Of a stretch of 64,000 bases of DNA, positions 29,084 through 39,025 are shown piece by piece. Within the stretch, counting starts at the first letter, position 1. Each line of letters starts with the position of its first letter. The stretch is taken from the NCBI RefSeq assembly GCF_012790675.1, contig NZ_CP046391.1:329579-393578 (forward strand), in the 5' to 3' direction. This DNA comes from Anaplasma platys (GTDB lineage: Bacteria > Pseudomonadota > Alphaproteobacteria > Rickettsiales > Anaplasmataceae). The notes beneath the pieces were generated by a model, which saw only the letters and a list, made by a program, of their open reading frames with translations, was not told where the DNA came from and did not search any database. The position numbers and the translations under genes were made by a program.

Positions 29084-30808
29084 ATGGGAAATGATGGCAT
29101 GTATTTGAGATTGCGGGATTTCAGGGTGATCATGGAGGCTCATGGCCTTGAGGCCTTCTTGCTGCAGAATACCGACGAATATCAATCTGAACAAGTGCCA
29201 GATAATTTACAGCGCGTGCGGTGGCTAAGCGGCTTTAGTGGCTCAAATGCCATGCTTATAGTGTGCAGGAGAGGAAAAAACAAATTTTATACCGATGGCA
29301 GATATGCGCTGCAGGCAGACATAGAAGTAGATAAAGATTATTTTGATGTCTATGACCTAAGTAAAACTAGTCCGGCTGATTGGCTTAGTGAAAACTTGCC
29401 GGATGGTAAGGTAGTAGGCTATGATGGCGAGTTGTTTTCTCTGAGACAGATAAAAAAGTACGAAAAGTTTTGTTTGAAAATGCTGCCGTTCATAGCAATA
29501 GACCAGATGTGGCACCGTTGTAAGGCGGTACCGCAGCAAATTGTAGAGCATTCCATAGAGTTTACGGGTCTTGCCAGTTGTGACAAAAGAGCCACGCTGG
29601 CTTCTAACATGGGTGACTGTGAGGCGGTACTAATTACGGATACTGACGCAATTTCCTGGCTTCTCAATATACGCAACCTTGCGTTCAAATATAACCCCAC
29701 GGTGTTATCCAGAGCCATTTTGTACTGTGATGGGAGTGCCGACCTTTTTGTTGCTGATGTTGCGGGGGTGAAGATTGAGAATCCTGGAGTTAATGTGCGC
29801 CCGATGGATGAGCTTTTGAATGTGTTAAAGGGTCTGAATAACCTTGCAGTGGATGAGGCGACAATTCCGATGTCGATATTTTGTGAAATCAAAGACAGAG
29901 TGTCCTCAATAGGGAGAGAAAGCCCGTGTTCTGTAGCAAAGGCTACGAAAAACGCCACAGAAATTGCCGGCATGAAAAAGGCGCACATCAGAGACGGCGT
30001 GGCCATCGTGAACTTTCTCTACTGGTTGGAAAATAAGATTGCATGTGGGGAAACAGTTACTGAGCTTGATGCTTCGCACAAGGTGAGCGAGTTTCGTGGT
30101 CAGCAAGAGATGTTTTTGGGCGAGAGTTTTGAAACAATTTCTGGCTACAGGGGGAATGGGGCCATTGTTCACTATCGGGCCAGTGAGAGCAGTAACAAGG
30201 TCATAGAACCCGATGGTCTGTATTTGGTGGATTCAGGTGGGCAATATTGTGATGGGACGACTGATATAACCAGAACAGTTGCTGTGGGATCTCCCACGAT
30301 AGAAGAAATGACAAATTTCACTCTGGTATTAAAAGGTTTTATATCGTTGGCGAGAGCAGTGTTTCCTGAAGGTACCGCTGGGGGATCCTTAGACGTTTTG
30401 GCACGCCAACATCTCTGGCGTGAAGGGTTAGATTACGGGCACTCAACAGGACATGGAGTGGGCAGTTTCCTATCAGTTCATGAGGGGCCGCAGGCTATTG
30501 CGCTCAGGAATACGGTGGGGCTGCTGCCGGGCATGGTGCTATCCAATGAGCCTGGGTACTACAAGCAAGGTGCATACGGTATTAGGGTTGAAAACCTGAT
30601 GTACGTTGAAAGAGGAAGCGATGGTTTTTGTAAATTTCAGCAGCTTACTTGCGTTCCAATAGACAAAAAGATGATCATGCGTAATATGCTTAGCGATGAG
30701 GAGAGAGAATTTATAGATCGCTATCACAGCTTTGTTTACGAGTCTATTGCTTCTCGCCTGGACGGGCAGGTGAAAAGTTGGCTCGATGACGCGTGTAAGC
30801 GTCTGTGA
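29084..30808 (+). CDS. pepP: Xaa-Pro aminopeptidase (aminopeptidase P, M24B)
   Basis: 574 residues, the long form with two N-terminal creatinase-like domains before the pita-bread catalytic domain. An in-frame ATG at 29099 is an alternative start. It removes N-terminal residues preceding proline. The five metal ligands are visible: Asp in L-V-D-S-G-G-Q-Y and D-G-T-T-D-I-T-R, His in G-H-S-T-G-H-G-V-G, Glu in S-N-E-P-G-Y-Y and Glu in I-R-V-E-N-L. The typical substrate-binding H-E-G-P is present. Complete and apparently active. Confidence 0.95.
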   Translation: MGNDGMYLRLRDFRVIMEAHGLEAFLLQNTDEYQSEQVPDNLQRVRWLSGFSGSNAMLIVCRRGKNKFYTDGRYALQADIEVDKDYFDVYDLSKTSPADWLSENLPDGKVVGYDGELFSLRQIKKYEKFCLKMLPFIAIDQMWHRCKAVPQQIVEHSIEFTGLASCDKRATLASNMGDCEAVLITDTDAISWLLNIRNLAFKYNPTVLSRAILYCDGSADLFVADVAGVKIENPGVNVRPMDELLNVLKGLNNLAVDEATIPMSIFCEIKDRVSSIGRESPCSVAKATKNATEIAGMKKAHIRDGVAIVNFLYWLENKIACGETVTELDASHKVSEFRGQQEMFLGESFETISGYRGNGAIVHYRASESSNKVIEPDGLYLVDSGGQYCDGTTDITRTVAVGSPTIEEMTNFTLVLKGFISLARAVFPEGTAGGSLDVLARQHLWREGLDYGHSTGHGVGSFLSVHEGPQAIALRNTVGLLPGMVLSNEPGYYKQGAYGIRVENLMYVERGSDGFCKFQQLTCVPIDKKMIMRNMLSDEEREFIDRYHSFVYESIASRLDGQVKSWLDDACKRL

Positions 30809-30955
30809 TCACCAGTGGGTCAAGATTCGTGCTATGGGTTCCAAGGCGTTGCGTCGCGGATGCTGCGGGGTGCTCGCGTAGTTTTCTGTGCGGAAACAGG
30901 CGTTCTGTGACCAACTATAGGGACTTTTTTAATCTATGATAGTATTAGAGCAGTA

Positions 30956-31660
30956 ATGTTACTATTGACGCGACCTGTTGCTGATTCCATCAAGTCTAAG
31001 AATGTTCTCGTTGCCTTGGGTTTTGAGGTTTTCATAGAGCCCATGTTTGAAGTTGTATACCATCCTACTACAATACCTAAAATCCATGAGTATGATCTAG
31101 TGATAGCAACAAGCCGTCACGGCATAACAGGTCTTGCAAGAGTTACTGAGGCAAGGGATATACCGATGGTTACCGTTGGTGATAGCAGCAGAGAACATGC
31201 CATAGATTTGGGGTTTGTGGCTGTTGATACAGTAAGTGGCACAGTATCTGACCTACTGCAATATTTGAAGCATGAGGCATGTGGGTCAAGGGTTCTTTAC
31301 GTGCGAGGGACTCACACATCATATGCCCTGTGCAGCAGTGCCGTGCAACTTGATGTGAGTTTAGAAGAAGTGGTGTTATATGGCACTGATGAGAGTAGCG
31401 GACTCAGTGCAAAGTGCTCCCACTTGCTATCCTCAGGGGGTATATCTGGAATTCTTTTTTACTCTACAAGGACCGCAGAAATTTTTATGGAGCTGGCTGC
31501 AAGCAATCAACAGCAAGGACATTTATGCCATATTAAGGCGTATACAATAAGCCCAAGGGCAAAACAAGTGCTTAGGGATTATGGTTGGAAAGAAATTTTG
31601 GTTTCGGAACATCCCACAGAAGTGTCGCTGTTTGAATTGTTGCTACACAAAGCAAGATAA
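30956..31660 (+). CDS. hemD: uroporphyrinogen-III synthase
   Basis: 234 residues. It cyclises hydroxymethylbilane to uroporphyrinogen III in heme synthesis. HemD is poorly conserved, but the opening L-L-L-T-R-P-V-A-D-S, F-E-V-F-I-E-P-M-F-E-V, the central Y-V-R-G hinge (L-Y-V-R-G-T) and F-Y-S-T-R-T-A-E-I-F in the second lobe fit the two-lobed fold. The expected conserved Tyr/Ser pattern is I-L-F-Y-S-T. Length is typical. It follows pepP after ~150 bases. Confidence 0.85.
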   Translation: MLLLTRPVADSIKSKNVLVALGFEVFIEPMFEVVYHPTTIPKIHEYDLVIATSRHGITGLARVTEARDIPMVTVGDSSREHAIDLGFVAVDTVSGTVSDLLQYLKHEACGSRVLYVRGTHTSYALCSSAVQLDVSLEEVVLYGTDESSGLSAKCSHLLSSGGISGILFYSTRTAEIFMELAASNQQQGHLCHIKAYTISPRAKQVLRDYGWKEILVSEHPTEVSLFELLLHKAR

Positions 31661-31801
31661 TACTTAAACATTGACCGTATTGTGCTGCGTCAGCGGCTAA
31701 GGGGTTTATTTTTCACCTAGGGTGTTTTTATTGGACGAAAAATAGTGGACCTGTGCCACGGAAGAGGATACTTAACGGGTGTTACGGGCAAGAGAAGAGA
31801 T

Positions 31802-32749
31802 ATGTTAAGCTTGTGGTTGTCTAGATTTAATATTGCCCTAAGGGGAGGGGTTTTCTTATCAGTTGCAGTCTTTATCTTTGTGCTGCCGGATGTTCATGCT
31901 GCAAAGAAGGGAGCTATAGTGGGGTTATTGTCCACCAAGTCGTCCACCTACGTAGGGGAATATCGTACTGCCGTCGACGTTAGGAATGTGCTTCTCAAGC
32001 TGGGGGCCAAGAAGGTTGTTATTATAGATTACAACGCTATTACCAAGTCTTTGGGCGGAAACAACATAGATTCCACAAGCCTGTACAAACATTTGAATGA
32101 GTTTTTGTTGAAGAATAAGATCGACAGGATATTTATTCCCGGAAACTACTACAACATAAACAGTGCTCCATTGCCTCCCGGGCCGCATAGGCAGATGGTT
32201 ACTGATGCAGTAGTGAGAGTGATGAAAGATCGCCCTAATTTAAAACTTCTTGCAATCTGTGGTGGGCTACAGGGGGTTTTGCATGCACAAGGTGTCAGTA
32301 TCAAGAGGGTGCAGAGCATCCTCAACTCTTCGGAAATGGCGGAGTCGCACCTGTCTTCTGTTAATCATCCCAGGGAGCCTGGTGCATCGTTATTAAGGGT
32401 GGAGGCTGTTCCTGGCAGCGCTCTAGCAAAAATAGTTGAAAGGGTGCGCGATCCTGAAGACGCCACCCTTAGATTCTATGTTCCTGATATGCACAGGGAA
32501 GGAGTGGACACCAGCGTTGAAAACATGGAGCGATTGCGAGCTCTTGGATATAGAGTATCTGCAATGGCAGATGATGGGATCATCGAAGGGTTGGAGGATG
32601 CTCGGGGCAATATGCTCCTTCAGATGCATCCAGAGTTTTTGCTGGTGAATGCCAGTAAAAAAATAGGTAAGAACCCTGAAGTTGACATATCAATAAAGAT
32701 AGCAAATGATATTATTGGTTACTTCCTTTCAGACTCCAGCGGAGAATAA
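31802..32749 (+). CDS. exported class I glutamine-amidotransferase-like protein (peptidase C26 type)
   Basis: 315 residues from the ATG at 31802 (GAGAAGAG upstream); the frame opens at 31745. A signal peptide ends near V-H-A-A-K-K at residue ~34. The remainder has the C26 architecture: nucleophile Cys153 in L-A-I-C-G-G-L-Q-G-V, and the His-Glu pair in Q-M-H-P-E-F (His276, Glu278). Characterised relatives hydrolyse gamma-glutamyl compounds, for example gamma-glutamyl-GABA. Here export to the periplasm suggests a different substrate, perhaps a cell-wall or glutathione-like peptide; that is a guess. The catalytic triad looks intact. Confidence 0.82.
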   Translation: MLSLWLSRFNIALRGGVFLSVAVFIFVLPDVHAAKKGAIVGLLSTKSSTYVGEYRTAVDVRNVLLKLGAKKVVIIDYNAITKSLGGNNIDSTSLYKHLNEFLLKNKIDRIFIPGNYYNINSAPLPPGPHRQMVTDAVVRVMKDRPNLKLLAICGGLQGVLHAQGVSIKRVQSILNSSEMAESHLSSVNHPREPGASLLRVEAVPGSALAKIVERVRDPEDATLRFYVPDMHREGVDTSVENMERLRALGYRVSAMADDGIIEGLEDARGNMLLQMHPEFLLVNASKKIGKNPEVDISIKIANDIIGYFLSDSSGE

Positions 32750-33005
32750 GGAGGAAAGTTACTGTGTGCACAGGTAGGGGTTCTGGTATAGTACTGCGGG
32801 GAATTTGTATCAAGCCCTTCGTAGGTGACTTTTGACTCGTTTTGCCAGGTGGATGTTTCCTGTCATTTCGTGGCACTGTCACTAGATAACTTCGTGGTTT
32901 TTTGGTTGCGGTAGGACGGGGTACATTTAAAAGTATTGCCCTTTTTATTGAGTGGTGTTTCCAATTTTAAGGCACGGTTCTGTATCAGGGAAGGATGGCG
33001 TATCC

Positions 33006-34973
33006 ATGATAGCTGAGGTTGTGTTACCGGTCCCCTTGGATCGGGCGTTCTACTATCTAGTAAGAGACGATACAAACGTTTCCGTCGGGGATTATGTAAG
33101 CGTACCGTTCGGCAGTAGAATGGCGGTGGGCCTGGTTATGCAGCTTCAAGAGAGTGTCGAGCTCGAGATTGAACTGAAGTACATTCAAAATAGGTTGGAT
33201 CTTCCGCCTATCGGGGCAGAGTTTATAGGTTTTATCCAGTGGATGAGCAGCTATAACATAATCCCGATGGGAACAGTTCTCAAAATGGTGCTAGGTGGCA
33301 TGCCATCGGCGAAGCTGCTTTCAAAGACCCGTGAAAGGTTGCAGGGTGGTGGCAGCACTGAGGAAAGGCCTTCAAACCATCAGCTTTCTGAAGAGCAAAG
33401 TACGGCATGTGCCAAAATCCTGGAGTTATCTACTGGGTTTAACATCACGGTACTGGATGGTAAAACTGGATCCGGTAAAACAGAGGTTTACTGTGCTGCG
33501 ATAAGAAAGCTGCTTCTGAAAAGTCCCGGAGCACAAATTTTGATTCTTCTGCCGGAAATTGTGTTAGCTACCCAGCTGATGAAGCGGGTTTTCGAGCATT
33601 TTTCTGGGCACAATCCCGTAGAGTGGCATTCCGGGTTAACGCCCAAGAAGCGACGTGAGAATTGGCTTGCAGTCGCTTATGGAGCGGCTTCTATCATTGT
33701 AGGAGCGCGATCCGCGCTGTTTCTGCCGTATAGAGATTTAAAGATGATCATAGTGGATGAAGAGCACGAATCATCCTATAAGCAAGATTCTGGTATGGTT
33801 TATAACGCCAGGGACATGGCTATTGTTCTGGCTAAAGCAGTGAAGATTCCGGTGGTGTTGTGTACAGCAACCCCGGCACTGGAGACTATGTACAACGTAG
33901 AACAAGGAAAGTACCACCATGTGGTATTACAGCGCAGGTTTGGTGAAGCGGTGATGCCAGATATAATCGTGGCGGACATGCGTAACACCGAGCTGAAAAA
34001 CGCCTGGCTCTCTACGGAGCTATACGAGAAAATATCCTCCACTATAGCCAAGGGGCATCAGGCTATGCTATTCCTCAATCGTCGGGGATATGCGAGATTA
34101 GTGCTATGTAAAAAATGTGGATATAAAGTAAATTGCCCGCATTGTAGCACTTGGTTGACAGAGCACCGGATATTGGGGTCTTTAATATGCCACTACTGCG
34201 GACATAGCCGCGCTATTTTACGGCAGTGTCCAGAGTGTCTAGAAGACAGTACTATGAACCCTTACGGAGTAGGTATTGAGAGAATAGCCGAAGGTATAGA
34301 AGAACTAATACCTGGCGTGAGAACTGCCATTCTCAGCAGCGATATCGGAACCAAAGAAGCTAATCGTGTAATCGAGCTGATTCTTGCTGGCGAAGTGGAC
34401 ATCATTATCGGGACCCAGATAATTGCTAAGGGGCATAACTTTCCCAAATTGACCTTGGTCGGCGTGGTAGATGCAGATTTAGGTTTGGGAAATAGCGACC
34501 TTCGGGCTGCTGAGAAAACATATCAACTGCTACACCAGGTTGCTGGTAGGTCAGGTAGGTATAAAGAAAAGGGACAGGTGGTGCTACAAACTTACGACCC
34601 TGAAAGCTCGGTAATAAAATCACTCATTTCAAGCAACCGGGAGGACTTTTACGCTGAAGAGTTAAAATCGAGAAAAATCGCTGACATGCCACCTTATGTA
34701 AGGTTGGTCTCGATAGTAATTTCCGGTAAGGAAGAGAACAAGGTCGTTAATGTTGCGCACGAAATAGCAAGGTATCTTTCTAACAGTGTCACAGTTTGGG
34801 GGCCAGCTCCAGCGCCCATAAGCCTGGTCAACAACATGTACAGGTATAGAATTCTCCTAAAGGTACCAAAGATGTCTGCGGTCAGGGGACTGCTGTCTAT
34901 ATGTCGCGAAAAATACAAGAAACTGCCAACAGTTCGTGTGGTTATTGATGTTGATCCCATTAATTTTATTTGA
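33006..34973 (+). CDS. priA: primosomal protein N' (replication restart helicase PriA)
   Basis: 655 residues from the ATG at 33006, which has GGAAGG upstream; the frame starts at 32952. PriA reloads the replisome at collapsed forks. Order: N-terminal DNA-binding domain beginning I-A-E-V-V-L-P-V-P-L-D, Walker A G-K-T-G-S-G-K-T-E-V-Y, DEEH box V-D-E-E-H-E-S-S-Y-K, then the zinc-binding insert with C-K-K-C-G, C-P-H-C, C-H-Y-C-G and C-P-E-C (eight cysteines). Motif VI Q-V-A-G-R-S-G-R is intact. The dciA-like gene in this window would act in the same replication process. Confidence 0.96.
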   Translation: MIAEVVLPVPLDRAFYYLVRDDTNVSVGDYVSVPFGSRMAVGLVMQLQESVELEIELKYIQNRLDLPPIGAEFIGFIQWMSSYNIIPMGTVLKMVLGGMPSAKLLSKTRERLQGGGSTEERPSNHQLSEEQSTACAKILELSTGFNITVLDGKTGSGKTEVYCAAIRKLLLKSPGAQILILLPEIVLATQLMKRVFEHFSGHNPVEWHSGLTPKKRRENWLAVAYGAASIIVGARSALFLPYRDLKMIIVDEEHESSYKQDSGMVYNARDMAIVLAKAVKIPVVLCTATPALETMYNVEQGKYHHVVLQRRFGEAVMPDIIVADMRNTELKNAWLSTELYEKISSTIAKGHQAMLFLNRRGYARLVLCKKCGYKVNCPHCSTWLTEHRILGSLICHYCGHSRAILRQCPECLEDSTMNPYGVGIERIAEGIEELIPGVRTAILSSDIGTKEANRVIELILAGEVDIIIGTQIIAKGHNFPKLTLVGVVDADLGLGNSDLRAAEKTYQLLHQVAGRSGRYKEKGQVVLQTYDPESSVIKSLISSNREDFYAEELKSRKIADMPPYVRLVSIVISGKEENKVVNVAHEIARYLSNSVTVWGPAPAPISLVNNMYRYRILLKVPKMSAVRGLLSICREKYKKLPTVRVVIDVDPINFI

Positions 34974-35306
34974 CCCCCCTTGACGTTGCCGCAAGCTTGT
35001 AAAGGGGGTTCACATTGCTTGGTGACGCATGAGTGAGAATGATGCTCATGGTGAGGCGAATCTGGAGATTAATCAGCGTTGTCACTAATACCAGCACATT
35101 TGAGTTCTTTATCATTGCGTGGAAGTTTTTAGTGAGTTGTTGCTGAGATGTCACAGAGTTGTGCTGTCCTGAGAGGTGAAGTAGAAGCAGTTCAACCGCT
35201 GTGGGCAGATTGCCTTCCGCACCAGCGTTTTAGAGATAAGAGGTTATTGACTACTCTGATCATCTTGATAGAATGTGTGATCGGCGCGCTTTTCACGGGG
35301 GTTTTG
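34974..35306. other. intergenic region before rpmB
   Basis: About 330 bases. An inverted repeat CCCCCTT (from ~34976) against AAGGGGG (~35002-35008) just after priA could form a loose hairpin, and CATGAG/CTCATG lies near 35029-35050. The open frame through the second half is the upstream extension of rpmB and has no sign of being coding. No other gene seen. Confidence 0.4.
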
Positions 35307-35618
35307 GTGAGTAGGGTTTGTGATATTACGGGGACTTCGAAGTCATTTGGTAACAATGTTTCCCACTCCAACAGGAAGACTAAGAGAAGTTACCTTGTAA
35401 ATCTGCATAACGTTACTTTGGTTAGCGAAGTCCTTGGGAGAAAGTTTAGAGTAAAAGTGGCGAGTCGCACGCTTCGCACTATCGACTATAAAGGGGGATT
35501 GGACCTCTATTTGTTGAACACTGCTTCTAGAAAGTTGACAGAGGAAGCTCAGAAGATAAAGAGAAAAATCAAGGCTGCTATCGCGGCTGGAAAATCAAAG
35601 CAGTGTGGTTCCCTATAG
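35307..35618 (+). CDS. rpmB: 50S ribosomal protein bL28
   Basis: 103 residues from a GTG at 35307, with GGGGG five bases upstream. The protein begins S-R-V-C-D-I-T-G and continues G-N-N-V-S-H-S-N-R-K-T-K-R-S-Y, V-A-S-R-T-L-R-T-I-D-Y-K-G-G-L-D, all diagnostic of bL28. The frame is open 53 codons further upstream (35148), but that part has no resemblance to any ribosomal protein, so the GTG is preferred. The C-terminus carries ~25 extra Lys/Ala-rich residues beyond the usual end. Convergent with rluD, only 29 bases apart. Confidence 0.93.
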   Translation: MSRVCDITGTSKSFGNNVSHSNRKTKRSYLVNLHNVTLVSEVLGRKFRVKVASRTLRTIDYKGGLDLYLLNTASRKLTEEAQKIKRKIKAAIAAGKSKQCGSL

Positions 35619-35647
35619 TTTCCGGCGTTCGCGGGGGATGCCGTTCA

Positions 35648-36628
35648 TCAGGGTTTGGTTGCGTTCGCGTCCTGGTGGGTTTGCAGTACCTCGATAATGT
35701 GGGCTATGTCCACACTGGGAGCAGAAGAGAAAGATAGCTGCTTCTTTGTATTAGGGTGTTGAAATTTTAGTGTGCTGGCGTGTAGTGCTTGTCTTTTAAA
35801 GTTGCGTACTTCCGGTATTCCGCAGCGGGAGCTCTTCCGATCGTTTTTACCGTACTTTTGATCTCCGATTATCGAATGTCCTATGTAGCTCATGTGAACC
35901 CTGATCTGGTGTGTCCGTCCGGTGTGTAGTATGCAGCGGACTTGACTGGCAATGTCTCCAAAGGTTCTTTCTACGATGTATTCTGTACATGCAGGTTTCC
36001 CGCCAAATTTCGAGACTTCCATCATGTCTCTTGCTATAGGATTTTTGCGGATGTTGGCATTCACCACGCCATTCATAGTTCGGGGCACTCCCCACAATAG
36101 GGCTGTGTATTCCTTTACAAATTTTTTTTCTGCAAGTGCTTGCGACAAAAAGTAATAAGCATCAGCGGTTTTCGCCACAACCATGAGACCACTGGTATCC
36201 TTGTCCAACCTCTGAACAATGCCCGGCCTTTTATCGCTGCCTACAGACCGTATATTGTCACCGCAGTGTGCTATTAGGGCATGGGAAATAGTGTTGTTTC
36301 CGGTGTTATTTCCAGGGTGAACTACGGTGCCTGGAGCCTTATTCAGCACCATTATGTGATCGTCTTCAAACACTATTGCCAGAGCTAAGTCATAGTTGGG
36401 TTCCATTGTGCTGTCTGTGGCCACGGGTGGTAATCGTACTTCGTACGTCTCGCCCGTTTGTGTTATGTGGCTATTACTGGTCAAAGGCGTTCCCGCGCGC
36501 GTTACTAAGCCTGCGACGACCAGGTGCTGCACTCTGTTGCGTGACAGGCCTAGTGTTCGCGATATTACTGAATCCAGCCGTTGTCTTGCACTTGTTTCTT
36601 CTATGAGTATCCTGTGAACGGTTGACAT
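35648..36628 (-). CDS. rluD: RluD/RluA-family 23S rRNA pseudouridine synthase
   Basis: 326 residues. The N-terminal S4 RNA-binding domain (R-L-D-S-V-I-S-R, R-N-R-V-Q-H-L-V, V-T-R-A-G) is followed by the catalytic domain. The catalytic Asp is in Q-R-L-D-K-D-T-S-G-L-M-V-V-A-K, with the supporting G-R-T-H-Q-I-R-V-H-M and N-K-A-P-G-T-V-V-H-P-G. RluD modifies the helix 69 loop of 23S rRNA; with both S4 and this size, RluD is likelier than RluA, though RluC is not excluded. Convergent to rpmB, and it runs alone. Confidence 0.92.
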   Translation of the reverse strand: MSTVHRILIEETSARQRLDSVISRTLGLSRNRVQHLVVAGLVTRAGTPLTSNSHITQTGETYEVRLPPVATDSTMEPNYDLALAIVFEDDHIMVLNKAPGTVVHPGNNTGNNTISHALIAHCGDNIRSVGSDKRPGIVQRLDKDTSGLMVVAKTADAYYFLSQALAEKKFVKEYTALLWGVPRTMNGVVNANIRKNPIARDMMEVSKFGGKPACTEYIVERTFGDIASQVRCILHTGRTHQIRVHMSYIGHSIIGDQKYGKNDRKSSRCGIPEVRNFKRQALHASTLKFQHPNTKKQLSFSSAPSVDIAHIIEVLQTHQDANATKP

Positions 36629-37039
36629 GTTTTTCTAATATCCGTCTAACTGTTTCGCGAAGCTTGATGCCATTCCATAGTATAGGATTTTGGCGCGTTG
36701 TTAGCACGTTCAATAAATGTTTTTCCAGGGGTCAAATGGTCCTTGTGTACCAGTTGCCCCGTTTTTTCTCCGTGTGGGCCGGGATTATGTAAGGTGATAT
36801 AAAGCAGATATCATATGGCATATCTACGTTAGTGTGCAATGACAGGTGATTCTCTCATAAATGTTGGTTGAGTATAAGTTGTATATAAGCCAGCAAAAGA
36901 GGCGCTTATTGTATCTTAAACTAGGCTGCAAAAAATATTGTTTGCAGTGTGAGGGTGCAAAGGTAGAATCGGGTTGTCTAGTTGAGCTGCTGGTTAGGAA
37001 GTTGAGCAGCATTAAGGTTTAGATTTATCTGTTGGCCAC
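36629..37039. other. intergenic region before pccA
   Basis: About 410 bases upstream of both the divergent rluD and pccA. No protein frame and no RNA gene recognised. Confidence 0.5.
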
Positions 37040-39025
37040 ATGATAAAAAGGATACTTATTGCGAATAGGGGGGAAATTGCGTGCAGGATAGCGCGAACCG
37101 CTCACAAGATGGGAATAAAATGCGTTGGTATCTATTCGGATGCTGATATAGGGGCTTTACACACCCAATGCATGGACGAAAAAGTGCATGTTGGGCCCAG
37201 TCAGGCAAGCCAAAGTTATCTAAATATAGATAAAATTTGCAGCGTTGCAGTTAGCGCGGGTGTGGACGCTGTGCATCCGGGCTATGGGTTTCTCTCGGAA
37301 AATGCTGATTTCCCCGAAAAGCTGGCAGAGCATGGCATAGGATTTATAGGTCCTGTACCGTCTTCCATGCGTATGATGGCGGATAAAGTTGTCTCTAAGA
37401 AGATAGCCAAGGACGCCGGAGTTGCCGTTGTTCCCGGATTTATGGGTGTCATCGGTTCTGTGGATGAGGCCAAGGAGATAAGCAGGTCTTTAGGCTTTCC
37501 GGTGATGATTAAAGCAGCGGCGGGTGGCGGTGGTAAGGGAATGCGTGTGGTAAGGCACGAGAAAGACCTAGATCAAGCGTTTTCTTCCGCGACCAACGAG
37601 GCTTCCAAGAGCTTTAGTGATAGCAGGATATTCATCGAGAAGTATATAGAATTTCCTCGGCACATAGAAATTCAGATACTGGCCGATAAACACGGTAACG
37701 TGATCTGTTTGGGGGAAAGGGAGTGCTCGATACAGAGAAATAACCAAAAGGTACTGGAGGAAACTCCAAGTCCGTTTTTAGATGGAAAAACGAGAAGCGC
37801 GATGTACGCGCAGTGTGTGAGTTTGGCCAAGAGGGTGAACTACTGTTCTGCTGGAACGGTGGAGTTTATTGTTAACGCAGACAGAGAGTTTTTCTTTCTT
37901 GAGATGAACACCAGATTGCAGGTAGAGCATCCGGTTACTGAGCTTGTGACGGGGATAGACCTGGTAGAACAGATGATTAAAATCGCCGATGGTGAGGCGA
38001 TCTCTTTGTCACAAGAAGATGTGAGCTTCATGGGTGCAGCTATTGAGGCTCGAGTTTATGCTGAGGATCCAAGAAAGGGCTTTTTGCCATCTAGTGGTCG
38101 TATATCTCACTATAGCGAGCCCCCTGCCAACACGAATTTGAGAATAGATAGCGGAGTTACTGAAGGCTCTTTCGTGAGCATGTTTTACGATCCAATGATC
38201 GCTAAAGTTTCTACCCATGCAGAAACTAGGATAGAAGCTATAGAAGCGATGAAAAAGTCGCTATCATGCTTCAATATTGAAGGGGTGGTCAATAACATAG
38301 ATTTCTTACTTTCCTTGTTCTGCCACCCGGTGTTTGTTGCTGGGGATACTAATACGGGTTTTATCCCAGAGTTTTACGCGTCGGGTTTCAAGGGTGACCC
38401 CCTAACCCCAGAAGCGGGAAAGATACTCTCTTTGGCACTTGTGTATATATACCTTGAGAGTGAAGCAAGGGATTATGGAGGGGATTATACTCCTAGCGGG
38501 AGGATATGTGCTCGCGTTGGGGATATGAAGTATGTTATGAACGCAAGGTGTTCGGAAGGGCGGGTGTTTGCGTCCTTAGATGAGCAGGACGGTTTTGCTG
38601 TTTTGCAGGGCTCCTGGACCGGTGATTACAAGGTGTTAGATATTTGTATAGGGGATGAACATCACTGCATTAAAGTTGGCAGATGTGCTAGTAGGTACCG
38701 TCTGAGATATTTGGCGGTGGATGCGATGTGTACGGTATACGAAGAGCGGGTTGATAAGTTCATGGAGTTTATGCCCGAGCCGCAGGATGAGTCTGTGTCT
38801 TTGGATTCAATAATTTCTCCCATTGCCGGCATGATAGTGGATATCTATGTGAAGAAGGGGGATAAAGTTGCTGTAGGGCAGCCTGTACTGGTTATAGAAG
38901 CCATGAAAATGGAAAATCTGATTTGTTCGGAAATAGAAGCGGAAGTTGAGGAGGTTTTCCTTGAGCCTGGTAAAAGCGTTGCGCAAGGAGAAGTAATATT
39001 AAAGTTTGTTGCGTCGGAGGACTGA
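37040..39025 (+). CDS. pccA: propionyl-CoA carboxylase alpha subunit (biotin carboxylase + BCCP)
   Basis: 661 residues. The biotin carboxylase domain (~1-450) begins I-L-I-A-N-R-G-E-I-A-C-R-I and has the ATP-grasp glycine loop A-A-A-G-G-G-G-K-G-M-R-V, E-K-Y-I-E-F-P-R-H-I-E-I-Q and F-L-E-M-N-T-R-L-Q-V-E-H. A linker domain follows, then the biotin carboxyl carrier domain with E-A-M-K-M-E-N; Lys623 is the biotinylated residue. It carboxylates propionyl-CoA to methylmalonyl-CoA with the beta subunit, which is not in this window. An acetyl- or other acyl-CoA carboxylase is possible, but the layout matches PccA. Confidence 0.94.
   Translation: MIKRILIANRGEIACRIARTAHKMGIKCVGIYSDADIGALHTQCMDEKVHVGPSQASQSYLNIDKICSVAVSAGVDAVHPGYGFLSENADFPEKLAEHGIGFIGPVPSSMRMMADKVVSKKIAKDAGVAVVPGFMGVIGSVDEAKEISRSLGFPVMIKAAAGGGGKGMRVVRHEKDLDQAFSSATNEASKSFSDSRIFIEKYIEFPRHIEIQILADKHGNVICLGERECSIQRNNQKVLEETPSPFLDGKTRSAMYAQCVSLAKRVNYCSAGTVEFIVNADREFFFLEMNTRLQVEHPVTELVTGIDLVEQMIKIADGEAISLSQEDVSFMGAAIEARVYAEDPRKGFLPSSGRISHYSEPPANTNLRIDSGVTEGSFVSMFYDPMIAKVSTHAETRIEAIEAMKKSLSCFNIEGVVNNIDFLLSLFCHPVFVAGDTNTGFIPEFYASGFKGDPLTPEAGKILSLALVYIYLESEARDYGGDYTPSGRICARVGDMKYVMNARCSEGRVFASLDEQDGFAVLQGSWTGDYKVLDICIGDEHHCIKVGRCASRYRLRYLAVDAMCTVYEERVDKFMEFMPEPQDESVSLDSIISPIAGMIVDIYVKKGDKVAVGQPVLVIEAMKMENLICSEIEAEVEEVFLEPGKSVAQGEVILKFVASED

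Noticed and set aside
32745-32770. GGAGGAAAGTTAC, similar to the RNase P RNA core
   Set aside because: The match ends after a few bases (GAGGAAAGTCC expected), and no further conserved parts follow.
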